Assembly: GCA_009782865.1 (NCBI GenBank)
Contig: WRIF01000098.1
Coordinates: 1-6,341, forward strand
Direction: 5' to 3'
Length of the DNA: 6,341 bases
Source: Promicromonosporaceae bacterium
GTDB taxonomy: Bacteria; Actinomycetota; Actinomycetes; Actinomycetales; Cellulomonadaceae
Notes under the pieces: generated by a model
The model's database searches: none
What the model was told of the DNA's origin: nothing
The model's input: the letters and a program-made list of their open reading frames with translations, nothing else
Position numbers and translations under genes: made by a program
Part shown: positions 1 through 6,269 of the stretch, piece by piece
Layout: each line of letters begins with the position of its first letter
Numbering within the stretch: position 1 is the first letter of the stretch

Positions 1-588
1 CCCGAGCAGGGAGCCGGCCTCACCGGTGACTACGGCCAGGTCGGTCTTGAGGGCCACCAGCCGCTCGAAGGTGGCCTCCACGCCATCGCGGGCCAGGTCG
101 CCTTGGGGCAGGGAGACGAAGTCGGTGGACATCAGGCGACCCACCTGGGTGAAACGGTCGAAGCCGGCCAGGGCCTGGGCGGTGGCCACCCCCACGGGGC
201 GGCCGTCGCTGACCACCACGGCCGCGCCGTGCGAACGCTTGCTCAACAGGGTCAGCAGCGTTGAGACGGTCTCTGCGGCATCGACGGTCACGGGGGTTTC
301 GACCACCGGATCCTTGGCCTTCACGGAGGCGACCACGTCGCGCACCACGTCTACCGGGATGTCCTGCGGCAGGATCGAGATGGCCCCGCGGCGGGCAGAG
401 GTCTCCGCCATGCGGCGGCCGGAGACGGCCGTCATGTTGGCCACCGCAATCGGGATGGTGGCGCCGGTGCCGTCCGCCGCCGCCAGGTCGACGTCGAAGC
501 GGGAGGTGACCGCGGAGCGCGACGGCACCAGGAAGACATCTCCGTAGGTCAGGTCGGTGGCGGGGGACTGCGAGCCTAAGTAGCGCAT
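1..588 (-). CDS. guaB1: GuaB1-family IMP dehydrogenase-related protein / GMP reductase, N-terminal part (3' end beyond window)
   Basis: Reading the minus strand from ATG at 588 gives 196 open codons with no stop before the window edge, so only the N-terminal part is seen. The start MRYLGSQSPATDLTYGDVFL followed by VPSRS matches the opening of the IMPDH/GMPR barrel. IPIAVANMTAVSGRRMAE (about residues 45-62) replaces the AAMDTVTE-type segment of true GuaB; this NMTAV form is typical of actinobacterial GuaB1. Residues from about 93 to the edge look like the CBS-domain pair inserted in the barrel (DPVVETPVTVD, HGAAVVVSDGRPVGV, VGRLMSTDFVSL). Known for the family: GuaB1 has been assigned GMP reductase activity (GMP + NADPH to IMP + NH3), a cytosolic purine-salvage step. 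The catalytic Cys loop lies outside the window, so activity is inferred. The ribosome-binding site is weak (AGG about 6 bases before ATG). It diverges from dxs. The alternative is a GuaB/GuaB2 IMP dehydrogenase, less likely on the NMTAV motif. Confidence 0.88.
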   Translation of the reverse strand, partial: MRYLGSQSPATDLTYGDVFLVPSRSAVTSRFDVDLAAADGTGATIPIAVANMTAVSGRRMAETSARRGAISILPQDIPVDVVRDVVASVKAKDPVVETPVTVDAAETVSTLLTLLSKRSHGAAVVVSDGRPVGVATAQALAGFDRFTQVGRLMSTDFVSLPQGDLARDGVEATFERLVALKTDLAVVTGEAGSLLG

Positions 589-595
589 GGCAAAC

Positions 596-605
596 CTATC
601 GATAG
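596..605. repeat. Perfect 10-bp palindrome CTATCGATAG
   Basis: CTATCGATAG reads identically on both strands. It sits 8 bases upstream of the guaB1 start codon and just upstream of the dxs -10 candidate. Having no loop, it is more plausibly a DNA-level dyad, such as a small operator, than an RNA hairpin. A 10-bp palindrome can also occur by chance, and no regulator family is recognised from it. Confidence 0.3.
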
Positions 606-660
606 TTTTGGGGACTAGACTTGAGTTTACGGCATGCCCCGCCACCCGTGGGCCCCCTGG

Positions 661-666
661 AAGGAG
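661..666 (+). promoter_or_regulatory. Strong Shine-Dalgarno site that fixes the dxs start at TTG 673
   Basis: AAGGAG at 661-666 ends six bases before TTG at 673, close to ideal spacing. It lies inside the longer reading frame that begins with ATG at 634. That upstream ATG has no purine-rich site in front of it (GTTTACGGC precedes it) and adds residues ([13 protein letters not shown]) with no counterpart in DXS proteins. The site therefore decides the start in favour of the TTG. Confidence 0.8.
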
Positions 667-672
667 AGGTGC

Positions 673-2565
673 TTGACGCTGCTGTCGACGATTGGCTCGC
701 CTGCCGATCTCAAGGCGCTCTCCCCGGCGGAGGTGGCCCCGCTGGCGCAGGAGATCCGCGACTTCCTGGTGGAAAACGTCTCCAAGACCGGTGGCCATCT
801 CGGCCCCAACCTGGGGGTGGTGGAGCTGACCATCGCCCTGCATCGCGTGTTCGACAGCCCCACCGACACCCTCGTCTTCGATACCGGGCATCAGGCCTAC
901 GTCCACAAGCTGCTCACCGGGCGTCGCGACTTTGCGGGCCTGCGGCAAAAGGGAGGGCTGTCCGGCTATCCGGCGAGGGACGAGTCCGCCCATGACGTGC
1001 TTGAGTCCAGCCACGCCTCGGCGGGCCTGTCTTGGGCGGACGGCATCGCCAAGGCCAACGTCCTCAAGGGCTTGACCGATCGCCACGTGGTGGCGGTGGT
1101 TGGCGACGGCTCGCTGACCGGCGGAATGGCCTGGGAGGCGCTGAACAACATCGCCGAGTCCAGCGACCGACGCCTGATCATCGTCGTCAACGACAATGGC
1201 CGCTCTTACTCTCCGACCATCGGCGGCATGGCCCATCACCTTGACACCCTGCGCACCACCAAGGGCTATGAATCGGTGCTGGGCTGGGGGGAGCGCACCC
1301 TGGGGCGCCTGGGGCGGCCGGGACGCTTCGTCTACTACTGGCTGCGGGGCCTGAAGAAGGGCCTCAAGGAGGCCATCAGTCCGCAGGGCATGTTTGAGGA
1401 TCTGGGCATCAAGTACCTGGGCCCAATCGACGGCCACGATGAGCCGGCCATCGAACGCGCCCTGCGCCTGGCCCGTGGCTATGCCGAACCGGTGATGGTG
1501 CACGTCATCACCGAGAAGGGCAGGGGGTACACCCCGGCCGAACGACACCAGGCGGACAAGTTTCACGCCGTCGGCGTCATCCACCCCGAGACCGGTCTGC
1601 CGCTGGTTCCAGAGCGCTTCGGCTGGACGGCGGTGTTCGCCGACGAGCTGGTTCAGATTGCCCGGGAGCGCGAAGACGTGGTGGCCATCACCGCTGCCAT
1701 GCTCGAGCCGGTGGGCCTGGCCCCCTTCGCCGCGGAGTTCCCCGCGCGCTGCTTCGATGTGGGCATTGCCGAACAGCACGCCGTCACCTCGGCGGCTGGC
1801 CTGGCCTATGCGGGCCTGCATCCCGTGGTGGCCGTCTACGCCACCTTCATGAACCGCGCCTTCGATCAGGTGCTGATGGATGTGGCCCTGCACGGCGAGG
1901 CCGTGACCCTGGTGCTCGACCGCGCCGGCATGACCGGCGATGACGGCGCCTCCCACAACGGGATGTGGGATCTGGCGTGGATGTCGCTCGTCCCCGGCCT
2001 GCGGGTGGCGGCGCCGCGCGATGAGGCCACCCTGCGGGCGGCCCTGCGGCAGGCCATCGCACATGACGACGGCCCGACGGCCGTGCGTTACCCCAAGGGC
2101 GCAATGGTCGCCCCCCTGTCGGCCGTGGACGCCTGGGGCGAGGTCGACGTGCTGGCGCTGCCCGAAACCGGCCAGGACGCCGCGCGGATCCTCCTGGTGG
2201 GAATCGGGGCGATGGCCGGCCTGGCCCTAGAGGTGGCTGCGGACCTGACGGCCGAGGGACAGGCGGCGACGGTGGCGAGCCCCACCTGGGTGCTGCCCCT
2301 GCCGGCCGCGTTGGTGGACCGGGCGGGGGATTACAACCTGGTGGTCACGCTGGAGGACGGACTGGCCGAGGGCGGTTTCGGCTCGCTGCTAACCCAGGCG
2401 CTTCAGCGGCAGGCGACGCGAGTGCTCAACCTCGGCCTGCCCAAGGAGTTCTTCGCCCATCAGTCGCGGGGGCAGCTGGCGGAGCAGGTGGGCCTGACCA
2501 AGGAGGCGGTGCTGGAACAGGTGCGGTCCGCCCTCGGCGAGGACCCGGTCCGTGGAATCCCTTGA
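673..2565 (+). CDS. dxs: 1-deoxy-D-xylulose-5-phosphate synthase
   Basis: DXS condenses pyruvate and glyceraldehyde 3-phosphate, with loss of CO2, to 1-deoxy-D-xylulose 5-phosphate. It is a thiamine-diphosphate enzyme and the entry step of the cytosolic MEP isoprenoid pathway. From TTG 673 the protein is 630 aa, a normal length for the family. The N-terminal TPP domain shows [11 protein letters not shown] with the conserved active-site His (about 42), [16 protein letters not shown] (about 69-84), and the TPP/Mg motif GDGSLTGG...NDN (about 145-175). The central domain shows [12 protein letters not shown] with the catalytic Glu (about 367) and [15 protein letters not shown] (about 416-430). The transketolase C-terminal domain ends with [11 protein letters not shown] and [22 protein letters not shown] resembles the actinobacterial variant of the usual AAMPEGTGL. 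All key residues I can name are present, so it should be active. It diverges from guaB1 and overlaps the next gene by 14 bp. The longer ATG 634 start (643 aa) is possible but unlikely. Confidence 0.97.
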   Translation: MTLLSTIGSPADLKALSPAEVAPLAQEIRDFLVENVSKTGGHLGPNLGVVELTIALHRVFDSPTDTLVFDTGHQAYVHKLLTGRRDFAGLRQKGGLSGYPARDESAHDVLESSHASAGLSWADGIAKANVLKGLTDRHVVAVVGDGSLTGGMAWEALNNIAESSDRRLIIVVNDNGRSYSPTIGGMAHHLDTLRTTKGYESVLGWGERTLGRLGRPGRFVYYWLRGLKKGLKEAISPQGMFEDLGIKYLGPIDGHDEPAIERALRLARGYAEPVMVHVITEKGRGYTPAERHQADKFHAVGVIHPETGLPLVPERFGWTAVFADELVQIAREREDVVAITAAMLEPVGLAPFAAEFPARCFDVGIAEQHAVTSAAGLAYAGLHPVVAVYATFMNRAFDQVLMDVALHGEAVTLVLDRAGMTGDDGASHNGMWDLAWMSLVPGLRVAAPRDEATLRAALRQAIAHDDGPTAVRYPKGAMVAPLSAVDAWGEVDVLALPETGQDAARILLVGIGAMAGLALEVAADLTAEGQAATVASPTWVLPLPAALVDRAGDYNLVVTLEDGLAEGGFGSLLTQALQRQATRVLNLGLPKEFFAHQSRGQLAEQVGLTKEAVLEQVRSALGEDPVRGIP

Positions 2566-3694
2566 TTGGCCCCTGATCGCGGCCGCCGTCGCCTTCCTGT
2601 CCGGCCTGGTGCTGACCGTGGTCATCAGTCGACACCGCCGGCGAAGGTGGGCCAGGCAGGCCGCCCTGCCGGCGGCGGCAAGCACCCTGGCCCTCGGCAA
2701 TGAACTGCGGGTGGTGCTCTCTCGCCTGGATGCGGCGGTGATGGTGCTCGATGACCGGGACCGAATCCTGGGGGCCTCCCCGCCCGCGTACGGGCTGCGG
2801 CTGATCAGGGATGGGTTCCTCGACAACGGCCCCGTCCGCCTGCTCGCCTCGGACGCTCGCTACGACGGCCAAGAAAAGGTCTCCGATATCAAGTGGAAGG
2901 CCAAGGGGACCGGGCTGAGCAAGCAGCTTGTGCTGCGGGCCACCCCCCTGGGGGCCGACCATGTGCTGCTGCAGGTAGATGACCAGACCGAGGCCAAGCG
3001 GGTGGAGGATATCCGGCGCGACTTTGTTGCCAACGTCTCCCACGAACTCAAGACCCCGGTGGGGGCACTGTCCCTGCTTGCCGAGACGATTGCCGGTGCC
3101 GCCGACGATGCCGGGGCCGTGGCCCGCTTCGCCGAGATGATGCAGGCCGAGGCCGCGCGTCTGACCACCCTGGTCCAGGAGATAATCGAACTGTCCCGGG
3201 TGCAGGCCAACGCCGGGCCCACGGAAAGGCTGGTGCCGATCGCGCTCGCCGTGGCCGAGGCCGTCGACCACCTGCAGACCGCCGCCGACGCCAAGGAGAT
3301 TGCGCTCGTGGTGCAGCAGCCCACCGAGTCCATGGTGCGCGGCGACCTCGATCAGCTGGTGATGGCCGTCCGCAACGTGATCCACAATGCCATCAGCTAC
3401 TCCGAGCCGCACACCACCGTCTCGGTGGCCGTGGTAGAGCGCGACGGCGATGTGCTGGTCACGGTCGCTGACCAGGGCATCGGCATCCCTGCAGCCGCCC
3501 AGGCCCGCATCTTCGAGCGCTTCTACCGGGTGGACCCGGCCCGCTCCCGCCTGACGGGCGGCACCGGCCTCGGCCTGTCGATCGTTAAGAACATCGTCAG
3601 CGAACTGGGTGGTCTGATCGAGATATGGTCTCAGCCCAAGGTGGGCACCACCGTTACCCTCCGCCTGCCCCTGCCGAGTAAGGATGCCCAATGA
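2552..3694 (+). CDS. senX3: SenX3/PhoR-type sensor histidine kinase
   Basis: This 380-aa membrane histidine kinase should autophosphorylate and pass phosphate to the regulator encoded next. One hydrophobic segment (about 7-25, [19 protein letters not shown]) is followed by an Arg-rich cytoplasmic flank (RHRRRR), and there is no sizeable extracellular loop. Residues about 48-145 form a PAS-like region. The H-box is [20 protein letters not shown] with phospho-acceptor His164; the N-box is [11 protein letters not shown] (274-284); G1 is DQGIGIP; the F-box is FERFYRVD; G2 is [12 protein letters not shown]. The H-box and layout resemble mycobacterial SenX3 closely. It starts at GTG 2552 inside the end of dxs, with GAGGA at 2539-2543 eight bases upstream. 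It overlaps the regulator by ATGA. In the family, phosphate status reaches SenX3 through PstSCAB and PhoU, which are not in this window. PhoR is the alternative name, and which signal it reads is inferred. Confidence 0.92.
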   Translation: MESLDWPLIAAAVAFLSGLVLTVVISRHRRRRWARQAALPAAASTLALGNELRVVLSRLDAAVMVLDDRDRILGASPPAYGLRLIRDGFLDNGPVRLLASDARYDGQEKVSDIKWKAKGTGLSKQLVLRATPLGADHVLLQVDDQTEAKRVEDIRRDFVANVSHELKTPVGALSLLAETIAGAADDAGAVARFAEMMQAEAARLTTLVQEIIELSRVQANAGPTERLVPIALAVAEAVDHLQTAADAKEIALVVQQPTESMVRGDLDQLVMAVRNVIHNAISYSEPHTTVSVAVVERDGDVLVTVADQGIGIPAAAQARIFERFYRVDPARSRLTGGTGLGLSIVKNIVSELGGLIEIWSQPKVGTTVTLRLPLPSKDAQ

Positions 3695-4383
3695 CCAAGA
3701 TCTTGGTTGTCGAAGACGAGATGGCCCTGCGGGAGCCGTTGGTGTTCTCCCTGCGCAAGGAGGGATTTGAGGTCGAGTCCGCGGCCAGCGGCCCCGAGGC
3801 CCTCTCCGCCTTTGCCGCCCAGCCGGATCTTGACCTGGTGCTGCTTGACCTGATGCTGCCTGGCCTGCCCGGCACCGAGGTCTGCCGGGAGATCAGACGG
3901 AGCTCCGATGTTCCCATCATCATGCTCACCGCGAAGGACTCCGAGATCGACAAGGTGGTCGGCCTCGAGCTGGGGGCCGATGACTATGTGGCCAAGCCCT
4001 ACTCGTTCCGCGAACTCGTCGCCCGGATCCGGGCCGTCCTGCGGCGGCGCCCCTCGTCGCCGTCCGGCGGCGAGGAGGACACCACCTTGGCCTGCGGCCC
4101 CATCTCGCTGGACAGCGATGCCCACGCGGTGACGGTGGCGGGCGAGCCCGTGCGGATGCCGCTCAAGGAGTTTGAACTTCTGGAGTATCTGTTGGCAAAC
4201 GCCGGCCGGGTCTTGACCCGGGCGCAGCTGATCGAGACGGTGTGGGGCTCCGACTACTTTGGTGACACCAAGACGCTCGACGTCCACATCAAGCGCCTGC
4301 GCGCCAAGATCGAGCCGAACCCGGCCGAGCCGCAGTACCTACAGACCGTGCGGGGAGTGGGCTACAAGCTCAAGGCCTCCTGA
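3691..4383 (+). CDS. regX3: RegX3/PhoB-type OmpR-family response regulator
   Basis: This 230-aa DNA-binding regulator is of standard OmpR/PhoB length. The receiver domain (1 to about 118) has the acidic pair Glu8/Asp9, phospho-acceptor Asp53 in LVLLDLMLPG, Thr80 (IIMLTAK) and Lys102 (VAKPYSFRELV). The winged-helix domain (about 133-228) has RMPLKEFELLEYLLANAGRV, then the recognition-helix region TKTLDVHIKRLRAKIE and the terminal hairpin TVRGVGYKL. The ATG lies in an ATGA overlap with the kinase stop, and AAGGA at 3680-3684 gives a good ribosome-binding site six bases upstream. The pairing and motifs match SenX3-RegX3/PhoR-PhoB, which in actinobacteria activate genes for phosphate scavenging. 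The PHO-box-like repeat just downstream is a likely target. The regulator class is certain; the phosphate role is inferred from similarity and context. Confidence 0.94.
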   Translation: MTKILVVEDEMALREPLVFSLRKEGFEVESAASGPEALSAFAAQPDLDLVLLDLMLPGLPGTEVCREIRRSSDVPIIMLTAKDSEIDKVVGLELGADDYVAKPYSFRELVARIRAVLRRRPSSPSGGEEDTTLACGPISLDSDAHAVTVAGEPVRMPLKEFELLEYLLANAGRVLTRAQLIETVWGSDYFGDTKTLDVHIKRLRAKIEPNPAEPQYLQTVRGVGYKLKAS

Positions 4384-4411
4384 GGGTTACCGCCCGAACT
4401 ATTTCCGCGCA

Positions 4412-4433
4412 GTTCACCCGCCATTTACCTGCC
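4412..4433 (+). promoter_or_regulatory. PHO-box-like tandem 11-bp direct repeat upstream of phnD
   Basis: Two adjacent 11-bp units, GTTCACCCGCC (4412-4422) and ATTTACCTGCC (4423-4433), agree at 8 of 11 positions, and all three differences are transitions. This matches the known actinobacterial PHO box, made of 11-nt direct repeat units with a GTTCACC core. Further imperfect units fall in the same 11-bp register: ATTTCCGCGCA (4401-4411) and CGTCACCAAGG (4445-4455), with the unit at 4434-4444 poorly conserved. The last unit ends five bases before the candidate -10. It is most likely the binding site by which the phosphorylated regulator encoded at 3691-4383 activates the importer under phosphate limitation. 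Confidence 0.75.
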
Positions 4434-4460
4434 GTAGGCAAAGGCGTCACCAAGGCTCTG

Positions 4461-4466
4461 TAACTT
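4461..4466 (+). promoter_or_regulatory. Candidate -10 element of the phnD promoter (leaderless transcript)
   Basis: TAACTT fits the actinobacterial TANNNT -10 pattern. Counting from it, transcription would begin at about 4473-4474, on the A of the phnD ATG, giving a leaderless mRNA. No TTGACA-like -35 is present at 17-18 bp, as expected for a promoter activated through an upstream PHO box. No hairpin plus T-run terminator for regX3 is visible in 4384-4473, so read-through from regX3 into phnD is also possible. Confidence 0.5.
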
Positions 4467-4473
4467 TCAGGGC

Positions 4474-5394
4474 ATGAAAACACCAATGCGTTTCACCGGG
4501 TTGGCGGCAGCCGCCCTGCTCGTCACCGCCGCGCTGACCGCCTGTGGCGGTGGCGACTCCACCGCCGAGGGTGAGGCCCTGAGCGTCTTCCGGATTGCCT
4601 ACCTGCCGAACGAAGATGCCGCCCACGTTGCCGACGCGCGCGCCTCGATCGCCGCCGAGCTCTCGGAGGCGATCGGCCTGACGGTCGAGGAGTTCATCAC
4701 CACGGACTACGCCGCCATGGTGGAGGCCATGCGCCTTGGCCACGTGGAGATGGCCTTCTTCGGGCCGCTCTCCTTTACCCGCGCCCACGACCGCGCCGGG
4801 GCAATCCCGATGGCGCAGTTCGCCCCCGAGGGCAACCCGGAACTCTCCGAGATCCGCTCGGTGATGGTGGTCCGCGCCGACTCGGGCATCTACACGCTAG
4901 ACGACCTCGAGGGCGCCACCATGGCCTTCGTTGACCCCGACTCGACCACCGGCACCTTGCTGCCGTCAAACGTGATCATCGAACACTTTGCAGGCCGCGA
5001 CCTCACCCTTGACGATCTACAGACCAACGGCCGTCTGTTCTCCACCGTCCTGTTCTCCGGCGGCCACGCCGCCTCCCTGACCGCGGTGCAAATGGGTGAC
5101 GTCGACGTTGCCGCCATCTCCTCGCGCTTCATCACCGCCGGCATCGAGCGCGGCGACTTCCCCGAGGACTACCTGCGCATCATCTACGCCACCGACGTGG
5201 TTCCCGGCAACACGCTGGCTGTGCGCCCCGACCTCGGTGACGACCTGATGGAGCAGTTGCACGACTTCCTGATGGCCTTCGACAACGAGGTGTTCTTCTA
5301 CGGCTTCCAGGGCAACGCCGATCTGCGCTTTGTGCCCAGCCGCCTCGAGGACTTCGCTGACCTCATCGCCCTGGACGCCCGCCTCAACTCATGA
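4474..5394 (+). CDS. phnD: PhnD-family phosphonate/phosphate/phosphite ABC transporter substrate-binding lipoprotein
   Basis: This 306-aa extracytoplasmic binding protein delivers a phosphorus oxyanion to the PhnCE-type permease. The N-terminus is a lipoprotein signal peptide: MKTPMRF, a hydrophobic run, then lipobox LTAC with lipidated Cys24. PhnD-family motifs follow: RIAYLPNED (about 40-48), GHVEMAFFGPLSF (89-101), FVDPDSTTGTLLPS (152-165) and SGGHAASLTAVQMGDVDVAAI (195-215). The usual ligand-loop form is STSG or SASG; here it is STTG, a mild variant. ATG 4474 has no convincing Shine-Dalgarno site, consistent with a leaderless start. ATG 4486 (MRFTGL) would still leave a signal peptide and cannot be excluded. 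It follows a PHO-box-like repeat and overlaps the ATPase gene by ATGA. Ligand identity cannot be read from the sequence: mycobacterial PhnDCE is known to import phosphate, other members carry phosphonates or phosphite. Confidence 0.93.
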   Translation: MKTPMRFTGLAAAALLVTAALTACGGGDSTAEGEALSVFRIAYLPNEDAAHVADARASIAAELSEAIGLTVEEFITTDYAAMVEAMRLGHVEMAFFGPLSFTRAHDRAGAIPMAQFAPEGNPELSEIRSVMVVRADSGIYTLDDLEGATMAFVDPDSTTGTLLPSNVIIEHFAGRDLTLDDLQTNGRLFSTVLFSGGHAASLTAVQMGDVDVAAISSRFITAGIERGDFPEDYLRIIYATDVVPGNTLAVRPDLGDDLMEQLHDFLMAFDNEVFFYGFQGNADLRFVPSRLEDFADLIALDARLNS

Positions 5395-6269
5395 CCACCG
5401 TCTACGCCGCCCCTGCGACCATCGCAGAGCAGATCGAAGAGCTGGAGGCGATCGCCAACCTCGGTGGAGTCGAACCCTTCGCGCCCGCGCCCACCGTGCT
5501 GGCGGTGGACAACGTCTCCAAGCGCTATCCCAACGGTGTCCAGGCGCTGAAGGGGGTCTCCTTCAGCGTGGCCCAGGGCGAGTTTGTGGTGGTCATCGGC
5601 CCCTCAGGCTCGGGAAAGTCCACGCTGCTGCGCTCCCTCAACAAGCTGGTCGAGGTGAGCGATGGGCGCATCGAGATCGACGGGGAGTGCATCTCCGCCA
5701 CCTCGGGCCGGGCCCTACAGCGACTGCGCCGCAAGGTGGCGATGGTCTTCCAGCACTACAACCTGGTGGGCCGACTCTCGGTGCTCCAGAACGTCTTGCA
5801 CGGTCGCCTGGGATACATGAACTGGCTGTCCGGGGCGCTCGGGCGTTACTCGGAGGCCGACAAGGTAGCAGCCATCGACCTGCTGCACGAACTCGACCTG
5901 GGGGAGTTTGTCTACAACCGGGCCGGTGAGCTGTCCGGTGGGCAAAAGCAGCGGGTGGGGATCGCCCGCGCGGTGATGCAACAGCCAAAGGTCATGCTCT
6001 GCGACGAGCCGATTGCCTCCCTGGACCCGTCCTCGGCGAAGGTGATCATGGACATGATCCGCACCATGAGTGAGGGCCGCGACATCACCTGCGTGGTCAA
6101 CCTGCACCAGATCGACGTCGCCCTGAAGTACGCGACCCGGATCATCGGGCTGCACGCCGGAGAGCTGGTCTTCGACGGGCCACCCTCCCAGCTGGACGCG
6201 GAGACCATCGAACTGATCTACAACACGCCCATCGAGGAGCTCATGATCTCCGAGGCCCTTGGTGAGTAA
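5391..6269 (+). CDS. phnC: PhnC-family phosphonate/phosphate ABC transporter ATP-binding protein
   Basis: This 292-aa ATPase should power import of the ligand captured by PhnD, working as a dimer on the inner face of the membrane. Motifs in order: Walker A GPSGSGKST (70-78), Q-loop VFQHYNLVGRLSVLQNV (119-135, Gln121), the PhnC-typical HGRLGYMNWL, signature LSGGQKQRV (181-189), Walker B VMLCDEPIASLD with Glu206, and H-loop NLHQIDVA with His239. About 35 residues precede the usual ABC start (VLAVDNVSKRYPNG at 36-49); this extension is Ala/Glu-rich with a possible amphipathic helix, EQIEELEAIANL. ATG 5391 is in an ATGA overlap with phnD and has no clear Shine-Dalgarno site, so translation is probably coupled. 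An internal GTG at 5496 (Val36) would give a standard-length protein but also lacks a ribosome-binding site. Confidence 0.95.
   Translation: MTTVYAAPATIAEQIEELEAIANLGGVEPFAPAPTVLAVDNVSKRYPNGVQALKGVSFSVAQGEFVVVIGPSGSGKSTLLRSLNKLVEVSDGRIEIDGECISATSGRALQRLRRKVAMVFQHYNLVGRLSVLQNVLHGRLGYMNWLSGALGRYSEADKVAAIDLLHELDLGEFVYNRAGELSGGQKQRVGIARAVMQQPKVMLCDEPIASLDPSSAKVIMDMIRTMSEGRDITCVVNLHQIDVALKYATRIIGLHAGELVFDGPPSQLDAETIELIYNTPIEELMISEALGE

Larger units (their letters stand above)
589..672. promoter_or_regulatory. Divergent guaB1/dxs control region
   Basis: These 84 bases separate the guaB1 ATG (minus strand, 588) from the preferred dxs start (673) and must hold both promoters unless one lies inside a gene. 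Candidate -10 hexamers of the TANNNT type are TAGACT at 616-621 on the plus strand (toward dxs) and TAAACT at 629-624 on the minus strand (toward guaB1). They would overlap back to back. No convincing TTGACA-like -35 is seen at 17 bp for either, so both assignments are weak. The stretch 591-630 is visibly more AT-rich than the flanking genes, which fits a promoter core. Confidence 0.45.

Noticed and set aside
26..547. 173-codon plus-strand frame at the left edge
   Set aside because: It is antisense to guaB1, whose translation shows clear family motifs. The plus-strand product is Ser/Thr/Arg-rich with no recognisable motif.
2426..3691. 421-codon minus-strand open frame lying antisense to nearly all of senX3
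   Set aside because: It mirrors a well-supported kinase gene. Its protein is a low-complexity Gly/His/Gln/Arg mixture with no domain, as expected from the complement of GC-rich codons. It is a shadow frame.
3631..4287. 218-codon minus-strand frame across regX3
   Set aside because: It is antisense to a response regulator with all catalytic residues intact. No motif and no ribosome-binding site support it.
4385..4395. GGTTACCGCCC as an additional PHO-box unit
   Set aside because: It resembles the repeat (7/11 to ATTTACCTGCC) but lies outside the 11-bp register of the other units and directly abuts the regX3 stop. It is probably a chance match.
4430..4440. Small inverted repeat TGCC-GTA-GGCA after regX3 as a terminator
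   Set aside because: The stem is only four base pairs, there is no T-run after it, and it overlaps the PHO-box array. It is too weak to call an intrinsic terminator.
5330..5929. 199-codon plus-strand frame spanning the phnD end and phnC
   Set aside because: It is out of frame with two well-supported genes and rich in Arg/Ala/Gly. It is a shadow of phnC.
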